A stretch of 40,016 nt of DNA from Planctomycetota bacterium (GTDB taxonomy: Bacteria > Planctomycetota > Phycisphaerae > Sedimentisphaerales > Anaerobacaceae). Below, piece by piece: positions 15,119-26,022 of this stretch. A program made the translations under genes and the position numbers. The notes under the pieces were generated by a model, which was not told the DNA's origin, searched no databases, and saw only the letters and a program-made list of their open reading frames with translations. Every line of letters begins with the position of its first letter. The first letter of the stretch is position 1. The stretch covers positions 1-40,016 of the forward strand of contig VRUG01000022.1 of NCBI GenBank assembly GCA_019456255.1. Direction: 5' to 3'.

Positions 15119-18100
15119 ATGTTAGGCAATATCTACGATAGAATAAATGATTACGGTTCGGTAAAGATATCACTGGCAAGTCCGAATGATATTCGCAGTT
15201 GGTCATTTGGCGAGGTTCGTAAGCCAGAGACAATTAACTACCGAACGTACAGGCCTGAAAAGGATGGATTATTCTGTGAACGTATTTTCGGTCCTGAACG
15301 TGACTGGGAATGCTCTTGCGGCAAGTACAAAGGAACGAAGTTCAAAGGTATAATCTGTGACCGTTGCGGTGTTAAGGTGACTCATAGCCGAGTGCGCCGT
15401 AAACGCATGGGGCATATTAATTTGGCGGTGCCTGTTGTTCATATATGGTTCTTCAAGGCGATACCGAATCATCTTGGTACATTGCTCGCGATGAAGGGAA
15501 CGGACCTTGAGAAGATTATTTACTTCCAGGACTATGTAGTGATTGACGCGGGGCAAAGCCCGTTGCAGGTAGGTCAGCTTTTAAGTGAAGAGGACTATCG
15601 CGATGCGACCGAGAAGTATGGCGGCGCATTTAAGGTGTCGATGGGCGCCGAAGCTATTAAGGCGATGTTGACTGCTCTTGACCTTGACGTATTGTCGGAT
15701 CAATTGCACGAAGGTATAGGCAAGACCAACAGTAAGCAGAAGATCAAGGACCTGACCAAGCGTCTTAAATCGGTTAACGCAATAAGGAACAGTGAGAACC
15801 AAAGCGAGTGGATAGTGCTTGAGGTTGTTCCTGTGATACCTCCGGATTTGCGTCCATTGGTATTGCTTGAGAGCGGTAATTTTGCGACGAGTGACTTGAA
15901 TGACCTTTACCGTCGTATTATTAACCGTAATAACCGTTTGAAAAAACTGATAGACCTTAACGCACCAGATGTAATTATTCGTAATGAAACGCGAATGCTT
16001 CAGCAGGCGGTTGATTCATTGTTGGATAACGGTCGTTGTCGCCGTCCGGTTCTCGGCAGTAACAACAGGCCCTTAAAGAGTTTGACCGATATGATCAAGG
16101 GTAAGCAAGGTCGCTTCCGTGAGAATCTTCTCGGTAAGCGAGTTGACTACTCTGCTCGTTCTGTAGTTGTGGTTGGTCCGAACTTAAAGCTTTATCAATG
16201 CGGGCTACCTAAGAAGATAGCTCTTGAACTTTATCAGCCTTTCATTATTAGAAAACTTAAACTGCGAGGTCTTGCTGATACAATCAAAAGTGCCAAACGC
16301 ATGATCGAAAGGCGTGACGAGCAGGTCTGGGATGTTTTAGAAGAAGTGATTCATCAGCATCCGGTTCTGCTGAACCGTGCACCGACTCTTCATAGAATGG
16401 GTGTTCAGGCGTTTGAGCCTATCCTTGTCGAAGGTAACGCGATAATGCTTCATCCGTTGTCATGCAGTGGTTTTAATGCTGACTTCGATGGTGACCAGAT
16501 GGCAGTTCATCTTCCTTTAAGCGTTGAGGCTCAGGTCGAAGCTCACACATTGATGATGACTACTAATAATATTTTCTCGCCAGCTAACGGCAGACCAATG
16601 GTTGGGCCTTCTCAGGATATGGTTATGGGTAATTATTATCTGACTCATATGGCCGATGGCGAAAAGGGTGAAGGTATGCTGTTCCGTGACAGCTTTGAAG
16701 CGATAACGGCTTATAGTCTCGGGAAGGTTAGTCTTTGTGCCAAAGTTAAAGTGAAACTTCCCGGAAATAAAAAGATTGTGACGGATGTTGTCCAGCCTAT
16801 AGCAAGCTGCAAAGAAAACAAAGGTGTGGCAGTAGAGACTACGCCTGGGCGTTGTCTGTTTAATGACATTCTTCACGAAGACATGCCGTTCTACAATATA
16901 ACGATGTCCAAGCGAGTGCTGAGCCGTGTGATCAGTGACTGTTATGGTGAGACAGGCGGTTCAGAGACTGTTGACCTGCTTGACCGCATTAAAGATATCG
17001 GCTTTAAGTACGCGACTGTTTCAGGTTTGAGTTTTGGTCTTGTTGATCTCAAGATTCCCAAAAAGAAACAGCAGATTATCGATGAAACAGAAATTAAGGT
17101 TAAGAAGATTCACAAGAACTATCAAATTGGTGTTTTGACCGAGCGTGAAAGATACAACCAGGTTGTTGACGCCTGGACGCATGCTCGTGTAGCGGTAACT
17201 AACGAGATGATGCAGGGTCTCAAGAATGACACTCGTAATGGTAAGCCTTACTTGAATCCGATTTTCCTGATGAGTGATTCAGGTGCACGAGGCAGTGTTG
17301 ACCAGATTCAGCAGCTTGCCGGTATGCGAGCATTGATGGCCAAGCCAAGTGGTGAGATTATTGAAACACCTATTAAGTCTAACTTCCGTGAAGGTATGAC
17401 GGTTCTTGAATATTTCAGTTCGACTCATGGCGCCCGTAAGGGATTGGCGGATACTGCATTGAAGACGGCCAATTCCGGTTACCTGACTCGTAAGCTGATT
17501 GATGTTGCTCAGAATGTGATTGTCACTGAACACGATTGCAACACATTGCAGGGTATTACGAAAAGCGCTGCCGGTGGTAATGAGCAGGTAGATGTTCCGT
17601 TGCCTGAATTGATTATCGGCAGGACAGCACGTGACAATATTCGCAACCCGATTACGAATGAGATGATAGTTAGTGAAAACGAAGTTATAACACCTGAGGT
17701 AGCAGCCAAGATTGAAGAATTGGGTATAGATGCACTTAGGGTTAGAAGTTCATTGACTTGCGACAGTCCCTTTGGCGTTTGTGCCAAGTGTTATGGCTGG
17801 GATTTGAGCAGGAGCCAGCTTGTGGAACAGGGGATGGCAGTCGGCATTATTGCTGCCCAGTCGATAGGTGAACCGGGTACTCAGTTGACACTGCGAACGT
17901 TCCATACTGGTGGAGTTGCATCGAGAGCTATTCTGGACCGTGAGCAGAATGCAACACAGGACGGCAAGATAAAGTACCATGATATTAACGCAGTTGTCAT
18001 TAAGAGTGACGAGGGTGCTAAGACGATAGTTCTTAAGCGTAATGGCGAGATGGCTATTGTTGATGATAAGGACCGCGAGCTTGATAAATTTAAGGTTCCT

Positions 18101-19411
18101 TATGGCGCTATTGTTGCGGTTAAAGACGGCGCAAAGATTAAAACTGGCAGCGTATTATTTGAATGGGACCCTCACCGAACACCGATTCTGGCAGAGGTAG
18201 GTGGTATAATTCAGTTTACCGATATTCTTGAAGGCGAGACGATTCGCATTGAAGAAGAGCGTAAGGGTCAGGCCGACAAGCCGGTTGTTATCGAGCATAA
18301 GGGTGACAAGCATCCTCAGATAATAATCGAGGACAAGGACGGTAAGATCCTTGATGTTCACTATCTGCCGGCTGGTGCACGAATTGAAGTTATCGAGGGT
18401 CAGAAAGTTCAGGCTGGTCAGCTTCTTGCTCATCAGTCGCGAACAACCGGCGGAACGCAGGATATTACCGGTGGTCTGCCTCGTGTAACTGAAGTTTTTG
18501 AAGCGCGTAAGCCTAAGGACCCTGCAGCGATGGCTGAGATCAGTGGTCGAGTAGAGCTTCGAAGTGACAAGCGCAAGGGTAAAATGACGATAACCGTTCG
18601 CAGCGAAAGTGGAATGGAAAAGGAACATCACGTACCTCGTGACAGGCATTTGAATGTTCATACCGGTGACTTAACTGAAGCTGGTGACGCTCTTACTGAC
18701 GGGCCGCTGGTTCCGCATGACATACTTCGAATCAAGGGTGAAGAGGAATTGCAGCGTTACTTAATTGTTGAAATTCAAAATGTTTACCGTTCGCAGAATG
18801 TTGGTATCAATGATAAGCATATTGAAATTATTGCTTCTCAAATGATGCGTAAGATTGAGATCGAGTCTGTTGGTGACAGTTCATTTTTGCCTGGCGAGGT
18901 TATAGATAAGTTCGTCTTTAGGGGTGCAAGTGAGAAGCTTGCCGGTAGTCTCAAGATATCAGATATCGGCGATGTCCCCGGTCTTGAGGTTGGTGAGATC
19001 ATTACCAAGGAAAAGCTTGCCGAAGCCAATGATAAAGTTGAAATGATAGGCGGAACGCCCGCAAAGGGCAAAAAACCGAAGCCAGCGATAGCTAAAACGC
19101 TTCTTTTGGGTATAACCAAGGCGTCCTTGCGTTCAGAGAGCTTTATCGCAGCGGCAAGTTTCCAGGAGACAACTAAAGTCTTGACTGAGGCGTCGTTAAG
19201 TGGTAGAGTGGACAACCTTGTTGGCCTGAAGGAGAATGTTATCCTGGGTCACTTGATACCTGCGGGTACAGCATTTAAGCCTTATCTTGGTATTAAGGTT
19301 AAGCATCTTGTTGAAGTACCAGCACCGAAGATACTTGCAGAGGTCAGAGAAGAGAAAGAAGCAGATGCCAAGGCTGATGCAGCAATTAAGGAAGCTTTGG
19401 GAATTAAATAA
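15119..19411 (+). CDS. rpoC: RNA polymerase beta' subunit
   Basis: 1430 aa, start at ATG 15119 with AGGAG 10 bases upstream; an ATG at 15111 in another frame hits a stop at once. The first zinc site is C65, C67, C80, C83. The catalytic magnesium loop is N453-A-D-F-D-G-D459. The second zinc site has C881, C888 and C891 ([11 protein letters not shown]). The bridge helix and trigger loop follow ([20 protein letters not shown], then LRTFHTGG). It ends in a Lys/Glu/Ala-rich tail. rpsL follows after 31 bp, so rpoBC continues into the str genes. Confidence 0.98.
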   Translation: MLGNIYDRINDYGSVKISLASPNDIRSWSFGEVRKPETINYRTYRPEKDGLFCERIFGPERDWECSCGKYKGTKFKGIICDRCGVKVTHSRVRRKRMGHINLAVPVVHIWFFKAIPNHLGTLLAMKGTDLEKIIYFQDYVVIDAGQSPLQVGQLLSEEDYRDATEKYGGAFKVSMGAEAIKAMLTALDLDVLSDQLHEGIGKTNSKQKIKDLTKRLKSVNAIRNSENQSEWIVLEVVPVIPPDLRPLVLLESGNFATSDLNDLYRRIINRNNRLKKLIDLNAPDVIIRNETRMLQQAVDSLLDNGRCRRPVLGSNNRPLKSLTDMIKGKQGRFRENLLGKRVDYSARSVVVVGPNLKLYQCGLPKKIALELYQPFIIRKLKLRGLADTIKSAKRMIERRDEQVWDVLEEVIHQHPVLLNRAPTLHRMGVQAFEPILVEGNAIMLHPLSCSGFNADFDGDQMAVHLPLSVEAQVEAHTLMMTTNNIFSPANGRPMVGPSQDMVMGNYYLTHMADGEKGEGMLFRDSFEAITAYSLGKVSLCAKVKVKLPGNKKIVTDVVQPIASCKENKGVAVETTPGRCLFNDILHEDMPFYNITMSKRVLSRVISDCYGETGGSETVDLLDRIKDIGFKYATVSGLSFGLVDLKIPKKKQQIIDETEIKVKKIHKNYQIGVLTERERYNQVVDAWTHARVAVTNEMMQGLKNDTRNGKPYLNPIFLMSDSGARGSVDQIQQLAGMRALMAKPSGEIIETPIKSNFREGMTVLEYFSSTHGARKGLADTALKTANSGYLTRKLIDVAQNVIVTEHDCNTLQGITKSAAGGNEQVDVPLPELIIGRTARDNIRNPITNEMIVSENEVITPEVAAKIEELGIDALRVRSSLTCDSPFGVCAKCYGWDLSRSQLVEQGMAVGIIAAQSIGEPGTQLTLRTFHTGGVASRAILDREQNATQDGKIKYHDINAVVIKSDEGAKTIVLKRNGEMAIVDDKDRELDKFKVPYGAIVAVKDGAKIKTGSVLFEWDPHRTPILAEVGGIIQFTDILEGETIRIEEERKGQADKPVVIEHKGDKHPQIIIEDKDGKILDVHYLPAGARIEVIEGQKVQAGQLLAHQSRTTGGTQDITGGLPRVTEVFEARKPKDPAAMAEISGRVELRSDKRKGKMTITVRSESGMEKEHHVPRDRHLNVHTGDLTEAGDALTDGPLVPHDILRIKGEEELQRYLIVEIQNVYRSQNVGINDKHIEIIASQMMRKIEIESVGDSSFLPGEVIDKFVFRGASEKLAGSLKISDIGDVPGLEVGEIITKEKLAEANDKVEMIGGTPAKGKKPKPAIAKTLLLGITKASLRSESFIAAASFQETTKVLTEASLSGRVDNLVGLKENVILGHLIPAGTAFKPYLGIKVKHLVEVPAPKILAEVREEKEADAKADAAIKEALGIK

Positions 19412-19442
19412 AAATTAAGAATTTTAGAATGGAAAGAAATTT

Positions 19443-19814
19443 ATGCCGACAATAAATCAATTAGTACGACGTCCGCGGACAAAAACAAAGGGCGCTAAGC
19501 GTGTATCTGATATCAGCGGCTCGCCTCAGAAGCGTGGCGTTTGCTTGATAGTAAGAACCCAGACCCCTAAGAAGCCTAACTCGGCGTTGCGTAAGATAAC
19601 ACGTGTCAGGTTGACTAACGGCAAAGAGGTGACAGCTTATATTCCGGGTATTGACCATAACCTTCAGGAACATAGTACCGTGCTGATTCGCGGGGGCAGA
19701 GTTCGTGACTTACCCGGTGTTCGTTATCATGTGGTTCGCGGCGTTCTTGACTGTGCAGGCGTTGAAGGCCGTAAGCAGGGTAGAAGTAAGTATGGAGCGA
19801 AGAAGGCAAAATAA
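19443..19814 (+). CDS. rpsL: Ribosomal protein uS12 with Arg88
   Basis: 123 aa decoding-centre protein that aligns without gaps to E. coli uS12 through the first 100 residues. [11 protein letters not shown] carries K43 as in sensitive bacteria, but [13 protein letters not shown] has Arg at residue 88 (CGT at 19704-19706) where E. coli has Lys. K88R is a well-known streptomycin-resistance change in other bacteria. Asp89, the residue methylthiolated by RimO, is kept. rpsG follows after 32 bp. Confidence 0.97.
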   Translation: MPTINQLVRRPRTKTKGAKRVSDISGSPQKRGVCLIVRTQTPKKPNSALRKITRVRLTNGKEVTAYIPGIDHNLQEHSTVLIRGGRVRDLPGVRYHVVRGVLDCAGVEGRKQGRSKYGAKKAK

Positions 19815-19846
19815 ATTTCCACAGGGAAACAAATTAGAGGAAAAGT

Positions 19847-20320
19847 ATGGCTAAAAAATTTACAGCATCGCAACAGCAATTAAAACCGGACCCGAGGTTT
19901 GATAGTAAGCTGGTGTCTAAGTTTGTTAATTGTCTGATGTGGGATGGTAAGAAGAGTGTCGCTCAGCGGGTTTTTTATGATGCGATGGACATAATTGCCA
20001 AGAAGATACAGGATTCTGAACCGCTTGAGGTATTTGAGGCAGCTATAAATAATGCCAAGCCGATGATAGAGGTTCGCAGTAAGCGTGTCGGTGGTTCGAG
20101 CTATCAGGTTCCGATGCAGATAACCTCCAAGCGTCAGCAGTCGTTGGCGTTTCGCTGGATACTTCAGTCTGCTCGCGGCAAAAGCGGCAAGCCTATGTGC
20201 GAGAGGCTTTCAGCTGAGCTTATGGATGCTTATAATAAGACAGGCGGAGCGATGACTACCAGGGAGAATATCCACAGAATGGCTGAGGCGAATAAAGCGT
20301 TTGCGCATTTCGCCTGGTAA
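19847..20320 (+). CDS. rpsG: Ribosomal protein uS7
   Basis: 157 aa, normal length. uS7 nucleates assembly of the 30S head and lines the E site. Signatures are [34 protein letters not shown] and the beta-hairpin region [18 protein letters not shown], then [25 protein letters not shown] and a C-terminal [15 protein letters not shown]. In E. coli uS7 represses the str operon through its mRNA. A hairpin with a T-run follows directly, so rpsL and rpsG may end here as a transcription unit. Confidence 0.97.
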   Translation: MAKKFTASQQQLKPDPRFDSKLVSKFVNCLMWDGKKSVAQRVFYDAMDIIAKKIQDSEPLEVFEAAINNAKPMIEVRSKRVGGSSYQVPMQITSKRQQSLAFRWILQSARGKSGKPMCERLSAELMDAYNKTGGAMTTRENIHRMAEANKAFAHFAW

Positions 20321-20335
20321 TAACCGGTAAATTAT

Positions 20336-20378
20336 AACTGCCACGGTACTTTTAAAAAATGTCCGTGGCAGTTTTTTT
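20336..20378 (+). terminator. Strong intrinsic terminator between rpsG and fusA
   Basis: AACTGCCACGG (20336-20346) pairs perfectly with CCGTGGCAGTT (20363-20373) around a 16-base loop, and T72-T78 form a 7-T run. It ends only 26 bases before the fusA ATG, leaving no room for a separate promoter in between. Confidence 0.85.
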
Positions 20379-20404
20379 ATTATAGGGAATATGGATTTTC
20401 CGTT

Positions 20405-22483
20405 ATGGCAAATGACCTGACCAAACTTCGCAACATAGGTATAATGGCTCATATCGATGCCGGTAAGACGACAGTTACCGAGCGTATGCTTTTTTACACG
20501 GGTAAGACGTACAAGATGGGCGAGGTTCATAACGGCACAGCGGTAATGGATTTCATGGAGGAAGAGCAGGAGCGAGGGATAACGATCACATCAGCGGCGA
20601 CGAAGTGTCCATGGCGAGATTTTGAGATTAACTTAATTGACACTCCTGGCCATATAGATTTTACAGCAGAGGTTGAGAGGTCGCTTCGCGTTCTCGACGG
20701 AGCTGTCGCGGTATTTGACGGCAGCGAAGGTGTTCAGGCCCAGAGTGAGACAGTCTGGCATCAGGGTCAAAAATATGAACTGCCCTGTATTTGTTTTATC
20801 AACAAGATGGACAAGACCGGGGCGGATTTTTTGATGAGCGTCGATAGTATTCGTGACAAGCTCGTCGCCAATCCAATAATATTGCAGATTCCTATCGGTG
20901 CCGAAGATAATTTCAGAGGTATCATAGACCTTCTTGAGATGAAGGCGATTTTTTATAAGAGTGAGAAACTTGGCGCGGTTTTCGATGAGCTGGATATCCC
21001 TGAAGAATTTCAGGTCGAAGCTAAGGAGGCCCGCCATCAATTAATCGAATCAGCCGCTGAGCATGATGAAGAGTTGATGGAGCTTTATGTTCATGATGAC
21101 CCTATAGATTCAGCGATGATTAGCCGAGCGATTCGCAAGGGGACCCTTAGCGGTAAGCTTCATCCGATATTTGTCGGTTCTGCATTGAAGAATATCGGGG
21201 TTCAGAAACTTCTTGACGGTGTGCTGGCATATTTGCCTTCTCCTCTCGATAAGCCTGATATTATCGGTCATAAGCCTAATGACGAAGATACAAAAATTAA
21301 GGTGACATGTGATAAAGATGGTGCCTTGGTTGCGTTGGTTTTTAAGATAACCAGCGATTCTCACGGGGATTTGAATTTTCTTCGCATTTACCAGGGTACT
21401 TTGAAATCGGGCAGCAGGGTATTGGATGCGAGCAGGGACCGGCGTGAAAATATCACGAGGATTTTTGAGATGCATGCCGGCGAACGCAAGATGCTTGATT
21501 CAGCCAGTGCCGGTGACATTGTCGCGGTTATCGGTTTGAAGCAGACCCTTACCGGTGACACGATTTGTGATACCAAACAGCCTGTATGCCTTGCGAGTAT
21601 AACATTCCCTGAGACCGTGATCAGCATGTCGATTGAGCCTAAGACTGCGGCGGATAAGGTAAAACTTGCTGCTGCGCTTGAGATTTTGCGGCGCGAGGAC
21701 CCGACTTTTGAGTGTAAATTCGATAAAGAAACGGGCCAGACGATTATTAAGGGTATGGGTGAGCTTCATCTGGAGGTTTTGCAGCATAATCTGGTGCGTG
21801 AGAAGGGCGTGAATGTGCGGATTGGCAAGCCTCGCGTGGCATATAAGGAGGCTATAAGCAAAAAAACCGAGTCGGAGGGCAAATTTGTGCGCCAAACCGG
21901 TGGTCATGGTCAATATGGTCATGTTATTCTTAAAGTTGAGCCTTTGCTGACAGAAGATGGGCATTGGCAGCGAGAAAACAAGTTTGAAAATAAGATAATT
22001 AGCGGTAATGTGCCGCGGGAGTACATTCCTGCTGTTGAAAATGGTGTTAAGGACTCATTGTCCGGCGGTATCCTTGCCGGCTATCCCGTTGTAGGGGTTA
22101 AAGTTACGTTAATTGACGGCTCTTTTCATCAGGTTGATTCATCTGAGTTAGCGTTTGAGCAGGCGGCAGCGATAGCGATAGAAAGTGCGCTGAAAAAGGC
22201 GGTATCGGTACTGTTAGAGCCTGTAATGCGTCTTCAGGTGGTTGTTCCGGAGTCTAATTTTGGGGCGATACAGGGTAATTTGCTTGGTAAGCGCGGTTTT
22301 ATCACAGATACGGTGATGCATGGCAGTATGCGTGTAATTGACGCTAAGGTGCCATTGGTGGAGATGTTTGGGTATTCGAGTGAGATTCGTGGTCTTACCG
22401 CAGGTCGCGGGACCTTTACGATGGAGCCATTGAGCTATGAGAAGGTTCCTGAGCAGCTTGCTAAGAAGATATTGCTGACTTAG
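20405..22483 (+). CDS. fusA: Elongation factor G
   Basis: 692 aa translocase. G1 is AHIDAGKTT (15-23), switch I has [12 protein letters not shown]3 is DTPGHIDF, G4 is NKMD. Domains II-V follow, with domain IV loop [18 protein letters not shown] and C-terminal [17 protein letters not shown]...[22 protein letters not shown]. The length is ordinary. Planctomycetes and relatives often carry more than one EF-G; this str-linked copy is most simply the main or one of the paired forms, which I cannot settle from sequence alone. A weak AGGGAA is the only ribosome site. Transcription must read through the terminator or start inside it. Confidence 0.95.
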   Translation: MANDLTKLRNIGIMAHIDAGKTTVTERMLFYTGKTYKMGEVHNGTAVMDFMEEEQERGITITSAATKCPWRDFEINLIDTPGHIDFTAEVERSLRVLDGAVAVFDGSEGVQAQSETVWHQGQKYELPCICFINKMDKTGADFLMSVDSIRDKLVANPIILQIPIGAEDNFRGIIDLLEMKAIFYKSEKLGAVFDELDIPEEFQVEAKEARHQLIESAAEHDEELMELYVHDDPIDSAMISRAIRKGTLSGKLHPIFVGSALKNIGVQKLLDGVLAYLPSPLDKPDIIGHKPNDEDTKIKVTCDKDGALVALVFKITSDSHGDLNFLRIYQGTLKSGSRVLDASRDRRENITRIFEMHAGERKMLDSASAGDIVAVIGLKQTLTGDTICDTKQPVCLASITFPETVISMSIEPKTAADKVKLAAALEILRREDPTFECKFDKETGQTIIKGMGELHLEVLQHNLVREKGVNVRIGKPRVAYKEAISKKTESEGKFVRQTGGHGQYGHVILKVEPLLTEDGHWQRENKFENKIISGNVPREYIPAVENGVKDSLSGGILAGYPVVGVKVTLIDGSFHQVDSSELAFEQAAAIAIESALKKAVSVLLEPVMRLQVVVPESNFGAIQGNLLGKRGFITDTVMHGSMRVIDAKVPLVEMFGYSSEIRGLTAGRGTFTMEPLSYEKVPEQLAKKILLT

Positions 22484-22533
22484 GCGAGTATTTGAAAAAA
22501 AAATAAAAATTTTCATAAAAATTCGACATTTAG

Positions 22534-22562
22534 TTGACAGGAACGCATTTTCGTGCTATATT
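22534..22562 (+). promoter_or_regulatory. Strong sigma70-type promoter of the S10-spc-alpha operon
   Basis: TTGACA (22534-22539), exactly 17 bp, TATATT (22557-22562). The A/T-rich stretch just upstream could act as an UP element. It is the closest match to consensus in the window and no other good promoter is seen before rplQ. Confidence 0.85.
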
Positions 22563-22773
22563 CTGCGTTTTTCAGCCGTAGCGAGCATTGTCAAGGAAGG
22601 CTTTGCGTAAAACCAGTTGGGCTGTGGCATATCTGTAATGATAGTGTTCACGGATGGTTAGTTAGAATTGTCGCGATGGTTTTAGTAGAAGACTGGAACG
22701 ACAGTCAATAAGGAAGGTCATTTGCAAGTAGAGTTTTGCAGCAGCAAATAATACCTTACCTGCCAAAAATCAG

Positions 22774-22817
22774 ACAAAAGTGTGTGAAGCAAAGATGGGA
22801 GAGCTATACACTTTTGT
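22774..22817 (+). promoter_or_regulatory. Hairpin in the S10 leader
   Basis: ACAAAAGTGT (22774-22783) and ACACTTTTGT (22808-22817) are perfectly complementary, extended by two or three pairs including wobbles, with a loop of about 18 bases containing GGGAGAG. It lies about 80 nt before rpsJ. In enterobacteria uL4 binds the S10 leader; this hairpin is a candidate site but looks unlike the E. coli one. Confidence 0.45.
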
Positions 22818-22895
22818 AGGTTTATTTATGTAAGTTTGTTTTTGAAAAGAAGTTATCGTAACCAGGGATATATAGCTAAGTTGAGAGGTTAAATT

Positions 22896-23210
22896 ATGGC
22901 CGCTGAAACAGAAAGAATCAGAATCAGAATGGAAGCTTACGACCATCGCGCACTTGATGCGTCGGCTAAAGAAATAGTCGAACATGCTCGTCGTACGAAC
23001 GCTCGTGTAAGCGGCCCGATTCCGTTGCCGACACGTATCGAGCGATATACAGTTTTGCGCAGTCCTCATATTGATAAAAAATCAAGAGAGCAATTTGAAT
23101 TGAGAACGCATAAGCGTCTTATAGATATTCATGAAGCTAATGCCCGCACGGTGGAGATTTTAAATCGTTTAGTCGTCCCAGCGGGTGTTTTTGTAAAGAT
23201 AAAGGTTTAG
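22896..23210 (+). CDS. rpsJ: Ribosomal protein uS10
   Basis: 104 aa. Recognised from [21 protein letters not shown], the loop [29 protein letters not shown] and [22 protein letters not shown]. uS10 sits in the 30S head and also, as NusE, joins transcription antitermination and binds NusG. First gene after the long leader; 10 bp before rplC, so translation is likely coupled. Confidence 0.98.
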   Translation: MAAETERIRIRMEAYDHRALDASAKEIVEHARRTNARVSGPIPLPTRIERYTVLRSPHIDKKSREQFELRTHKRLIDIHEANARTVEILNRLVVPAGVFVKIKV

Positions 23211-23220
23211 AGAAACTACT

Positions 23221-23868
23221 ATGGCAATGTTGTTAGGTAAAAAAATAGGAATGACTCAGGTTTATGACAGTGAGGGCAGGATGCTGCCGGTAACGGTCAT
23301 ACATGCCGGTCCTTGTCCAGTGATGCAGGTTAAGACTACCGAGACAGATGGTTATAATGCATTGCAGCTTGGTTATGAAGATGTCAAGGAATCACGCAAG
23401 AAGAAACCTCAGATAGCTCATGCCGCCAAGGCCAAGACGACACCTAAAAGATTTGTTAAAGAGATGCGTCTTTGCGACAAGGCAGAGCCGGAACACAACG
23501 TGGGGGATTCACTTACCGTATCAGTTTTCGAAGAAGTTAAATATGTTGATGTGATCGGTATAAGCAAAGGTAAGGGTTTTGCCGGCGTAATGAAGCGTCA
23601 TGGATTTGGCGGTTTTCCAGCTTCTCATGGTTGTGAGCGAAAGCATCGTGCACCAGGTTCGATATCGAGTTTTGCCAGTGACGCTGGTCACGGCGGTAAC
23701 CTTAAGAAGGGTAAGAAGATGGCAGGCCATATGGGTCATTGCCGCATTACGACAAAAAGTCACGACGTCATATCGATAGACACAGAGAGAAATGTTTTGG
23801 TAGTTAAAGGTTCTGTCCCGGGTCCATCGGGCGGATATGTAATAGTTCGCAGCTCGCATAAATCCTAA
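23221..23868 (+). CDS. rplC: Ribosomal protein uL3
   Basis: 215 aa. MLLGKKIGMTQVYDSEGRMLPVTVI at the start and the central extension GFAGVMKRHGFGGFPASHG ... HRAPGSISSFASDAGHGGNLKKGKKMAGHMGH are typical of uL3, which reaches toward the peptidyl-transferase centre. Around the loop methylated by PrmB in E. coli, the Gln of GQNQTPG is not obvious here (SFASDAGHGG), so that modification may be absent. Gap of 23 bp to rplD. Confidence 0.97.
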   Translation: MAMLLGKKIGMTQVYDSEGRMLPVTVIHAGPCPVMQVKTTETDGYNALQLGYEDVKESRKKKPQIAHAAKAKTTPKRFVKEMRLCDKAEPEHNVGDSLTVSVFEEVKYVDVIGISKGKGFAGVMKRHGFGGFPASHGCERKHRAPGSISSFASDAGHGGNLKKGKKMAGHMGHCRITTKSHDVISIDTERNVLVVKGSVPGPSGGYVIVRSSHKS

Positions 23869-23891
23869 GTGTGGAGATTAGAAATAGAACG

Positions 23892-24527
23892 ATGATTAAT
23901 TTAGCAGTTTACAATATAGAAGGCAAAGAGGTCGAGAGCTTAGAGGTTGATGAAGCAATCTTTGGCGGCTCGGTCCGTTATCCGTTGCTTAAGCAGGCGA
24001 TAGTTCGGCATCAGGCGAATCGTCGCGTTGGTACAGCAGCTACGAAGAGCCGCGGTATGGTTAAGGGTTCAACGAGGAAGATATTCCGCCAAAAGGGCAC
24101 AGGTTCAGCTCGTGCGGGTTCAGCTCGAACAGGTAAGCGTGTCGGTGGTGGTGTGACATTTGCTAAGGTTTCGCGTGATTTTGGTAAGCGTATGCCTAAG
24201 AAGCAAAGGCAGTTGGCAACCGATTCAGCGGTATTGGCGAAACTTTTGAATAACAGCGTTGTTGTTGTAGACGAGCTTAATTTTAAGGCACCGAAGACCA
24301 AGGATTTTGTAAATGTTTTGGGTAATCTAAAGATTGACCGCAGTTGTCTGGTGATGATCAGTGACTATGACGACAACGTTTACAAATCAGCGAGGAATAT
24401 ACCGAAGATCGCAGTTATGCCGGTGAGTTTGTTGAATGCTGGCGAGATTTGCAATCATAGCAAATTACTATTTACGAAAGAAGCATTTGTATCCCTTTTG
24501 AACAGAGACGAATCTACTAAAAATTAA
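23892..24527 (+). CDS. rplD: Ribosomal protein uL4
   Basis: 211 aa from the ATG at 23892, which gives the usual MINLAVYN N-terminus; a GTG at 23871 would add seven residues and cannot be excluded, since GTGGAG there also serves as a ribosome site. The long loop that lines the exit tunnel is visible (KSRGMVKGSTRKIFRQKGTG then ARAGSARTGKRVGGGVTF), followed by the globular domain. In E. coli uL4 represses the S10 operon by acting on its leader. Confidence 0.95.
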   Translation: MINLAVYNIEGKEVESLEVDEAIFGGSVRYPLLKQAIVRHQANRRVGTAATKSRGMVKGSTRKIFRQKGTGSARAGSARTGKRVGGGVTFAKVSRDFGKRMPKKQRQLATDSAVLAKLLNNSVVVVDELNFKAPKTKDFVNVLGNLKIDRSCLVMISDYDDNVYKSARNIPKIAVMPVSLLNAGEICNHSKLLFTKEAFVSLLNRDESTKN

Positions 24528-24538
24528 CAGGTGTAAAG

Positions 24539-24817
24539 ATGGACGACTATAGCGTAATAATCAGGCCTTTGGTTACAGAGCAGGGGATGCACTTTGCCAA
24601 TACCAGAGGTGCATACTCATTTGAAGTACATAAAAAAGCGAATAAGATACAGATAAAGAACGCGATTGAGAAGATATACAGCGTGAAGGTTGATAAGGTC
24701 AGAACTGCTAATCACAGAGGCAAGTACAGACGTAGAGGCGGAAGTGACGGCATGACTTCCACCTGGAAAAAGGCAGTTGTTTATCTTGACCCGGAGTATC
24801 ACATAGATTTGTTCTAA
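24539..24817 (+). CDS. rplW: Ribosomal protein uL23
   Basis: 92 aa. YSVIIRPLVTEQGMHFANTRGAYSFEVHKKANKIQIKNAIEKIYSVKVDKVRTANHRGKYRRRGG is the compact uL23 fold at the tunnel exit, where trigger factor and SRP dock. Its rRNA-binding loop is Arg-rich. The gene is 11 bp after rplD and 22 bp before rplB. Confidence 0.95.
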   Translation: MDDYSVIIRPLVTEQGMHFANTRGAYSFEVHKKANKIQIKNAIEKIYSVKVDKVRTANHRGKYRRRGGSDGMTSTWKKAVVYLDPEYHIDLF

Positions 24818-24839
24818 CAAAGTGCGAAGGTAATTGATT

Positions 24840-25691
24840 ATGGGTATTAGAGTTTATAAACCAACAAGTGCAGGACGCAGAAACAGTTCGGTGAACGACT
24901 ATGCTGAGCTTACGACGTCAAAGCCTGAGAAGTCACTTTGTAAGCGTATAAGGAAGACAGGCGGCAGGAATCATCACGGTGTTACAACGTCACGATTCAG
25001 GGGCGGCGGGGCAAGAAAGATTTATCGTATTATCGATTTTAAACGTAAAAAAGATGGAATTCCCGCTAAGGTTGCAACCGTTGAGTACGATCCTAATAGA
25101 AATTGTTTCATCTCATTACTTTTTTATGCAGATGGTGAGAAAAGATATATTCTCGCACCATTGGGCATAGCAGTTGGTGACAAGATAGAGAGCGGTATGA
25201 TTTGTGAACCTAAGATAGGTAACGCGATGCCTTTGTCAGCGATACCAGCAGGTATTGAGGTTCATAATATTGAGATGACAGCCGGTCAGGGCGGTAAGAT
25301 GGTTCGCGGTGCCGGCAATGCAGCCAAGATTGCTGCTAAAGACGGTAACTGGGTGACAATTATTTTGCCGAGCGGTGAAATGCGTATGGTTCGTAAAGAA
25401 TGCCGTGCGACAGTCGGACGAGTCAGTAATCCTGACCATCGGAATGTTCGCATAGGTAAAGCTGGTCGTAATCGTCATCGTGGTCGCAGACCTCACGTTA
25501 GAGGTAAGGCGATGAATCCAGTGGCACATCCGATGGGCGGAGGCGAAGGGCGAGCCAACGGCGGGCGTGACCCGTGTTCACCAACAGGTGTTTTGGCTAA
25601 GGGCGGAAAAACCAGAAGCCCTCGCAATATCAGCAATAAGCGGATAATCCGCAGAAGAAAAAATAAACGACAAGGTCAGTTAGTACTGTAA
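24840..25691 (+). CDS. rplB: Ribosomal protein uL2
   Basis: 283 aa from ATG 24840, with GAAGG 9 bases upstream; an in-frame TTG six bases earlier is an unlikely start. The family landmarks are [34 protein letters not shown], and the C-terminal [22 protein letters not shown], whose His lies near the peptidyl-transferase centre. It is followed by the positively charged C-terminal tail [14 protein letters not shown]. Normal length; 18 bp to rpsS. Confidence 0.98.
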   Translation: MGIRVYKPTSAGRRNSSVNDYAELTTSKPEKSLCKRIRKTGGRNHHGVTTSRFRGGGARKIYRIIDFKRKKDGIPAKVATVEYDPNRNCFISLLFYADGEKRYILAPLGIAVGDKIESGMICEPKIGNAMPLSAIPAGIEVHNIEMTAGQGGKMVRGAGNAAKIAAKDGNWVTIILPSGEMRMVRKECRATVGRVSNPDHRNVRIGKAGRNRHRGRRPHVRGKAMNPVAHPMGGGEGRANGGRDPCSPTGVLAKGGKTRSPRNISNKRIIRRRKNKRQGQLVL

Positions 25692-25709
25692 ACGAATGAG
25701 GAATGATTA

Positions 25710-25979
25710 ATGGGAAGATCTCTTAAAAAAGGTCCTTTTGTAGACGAGAAGCTGTTTATTAAAGTTAATAAGCAGATAGATTCCGGTGCTCGCGACCCGA
25801 TCAAGACATGGGCGAGAAGATGCACGATAATTCCGGAATTTGTCGGTTTTACTTTTATGGTTCATAACGGCAAGATGTTTCACAAGGTATTTGTCACTGA
25901 GGACATGGTAGGTCATAAGCTTGGTGAGTTTTCGCCGACTCGTACCTTTAAGGGACATTCGAGCAAGAAGATTAAATAA
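25710..25979 (+). CDS. rpsS: Ribosomal protein uS19
   Basis: 89 aa. [45 protein letters not shown] and [16 protein letters not shown] are typical. uS19 lies in the 30S head next to uS13. The normal str/S10 order is kept on both sides; rplV follows after 43 bp. Confidence 0.98.
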   Translation: MGRSLKKGPFVDEKLFIKVNKQIDSGARDPIKTWARRCTIIPEFVGFTFMVHNGKMFHKVFVTEDMVGHKLGEFSPTRTFKGHSSKKIK

Positions 25980-26022
25980 TATTTGGTTCTTTTAAAGAGG
26001 AACCGTTAGAAGGTTTAAATTT

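Larger units (their letters stand above)
22484..22895. other. 412-bp gap: UP-like A-tracts, S10 promoter and leader
   Basis: No gene. It holds A/T tracts (22494-22530), a strong promoter (22534-22562) and a leader of about 325 nt before rpsJ. The only clear structure in the leader is the hairpin 22774-22817. I recognise no riboswitch or known uL4 site. Confidence 0.6.

Noticed and set aside
22563..22895. Riboswitch in the S10 leader
   Set aside because: No conserved core of a known riboswitch was recognised; only one simple hairpin is clear.
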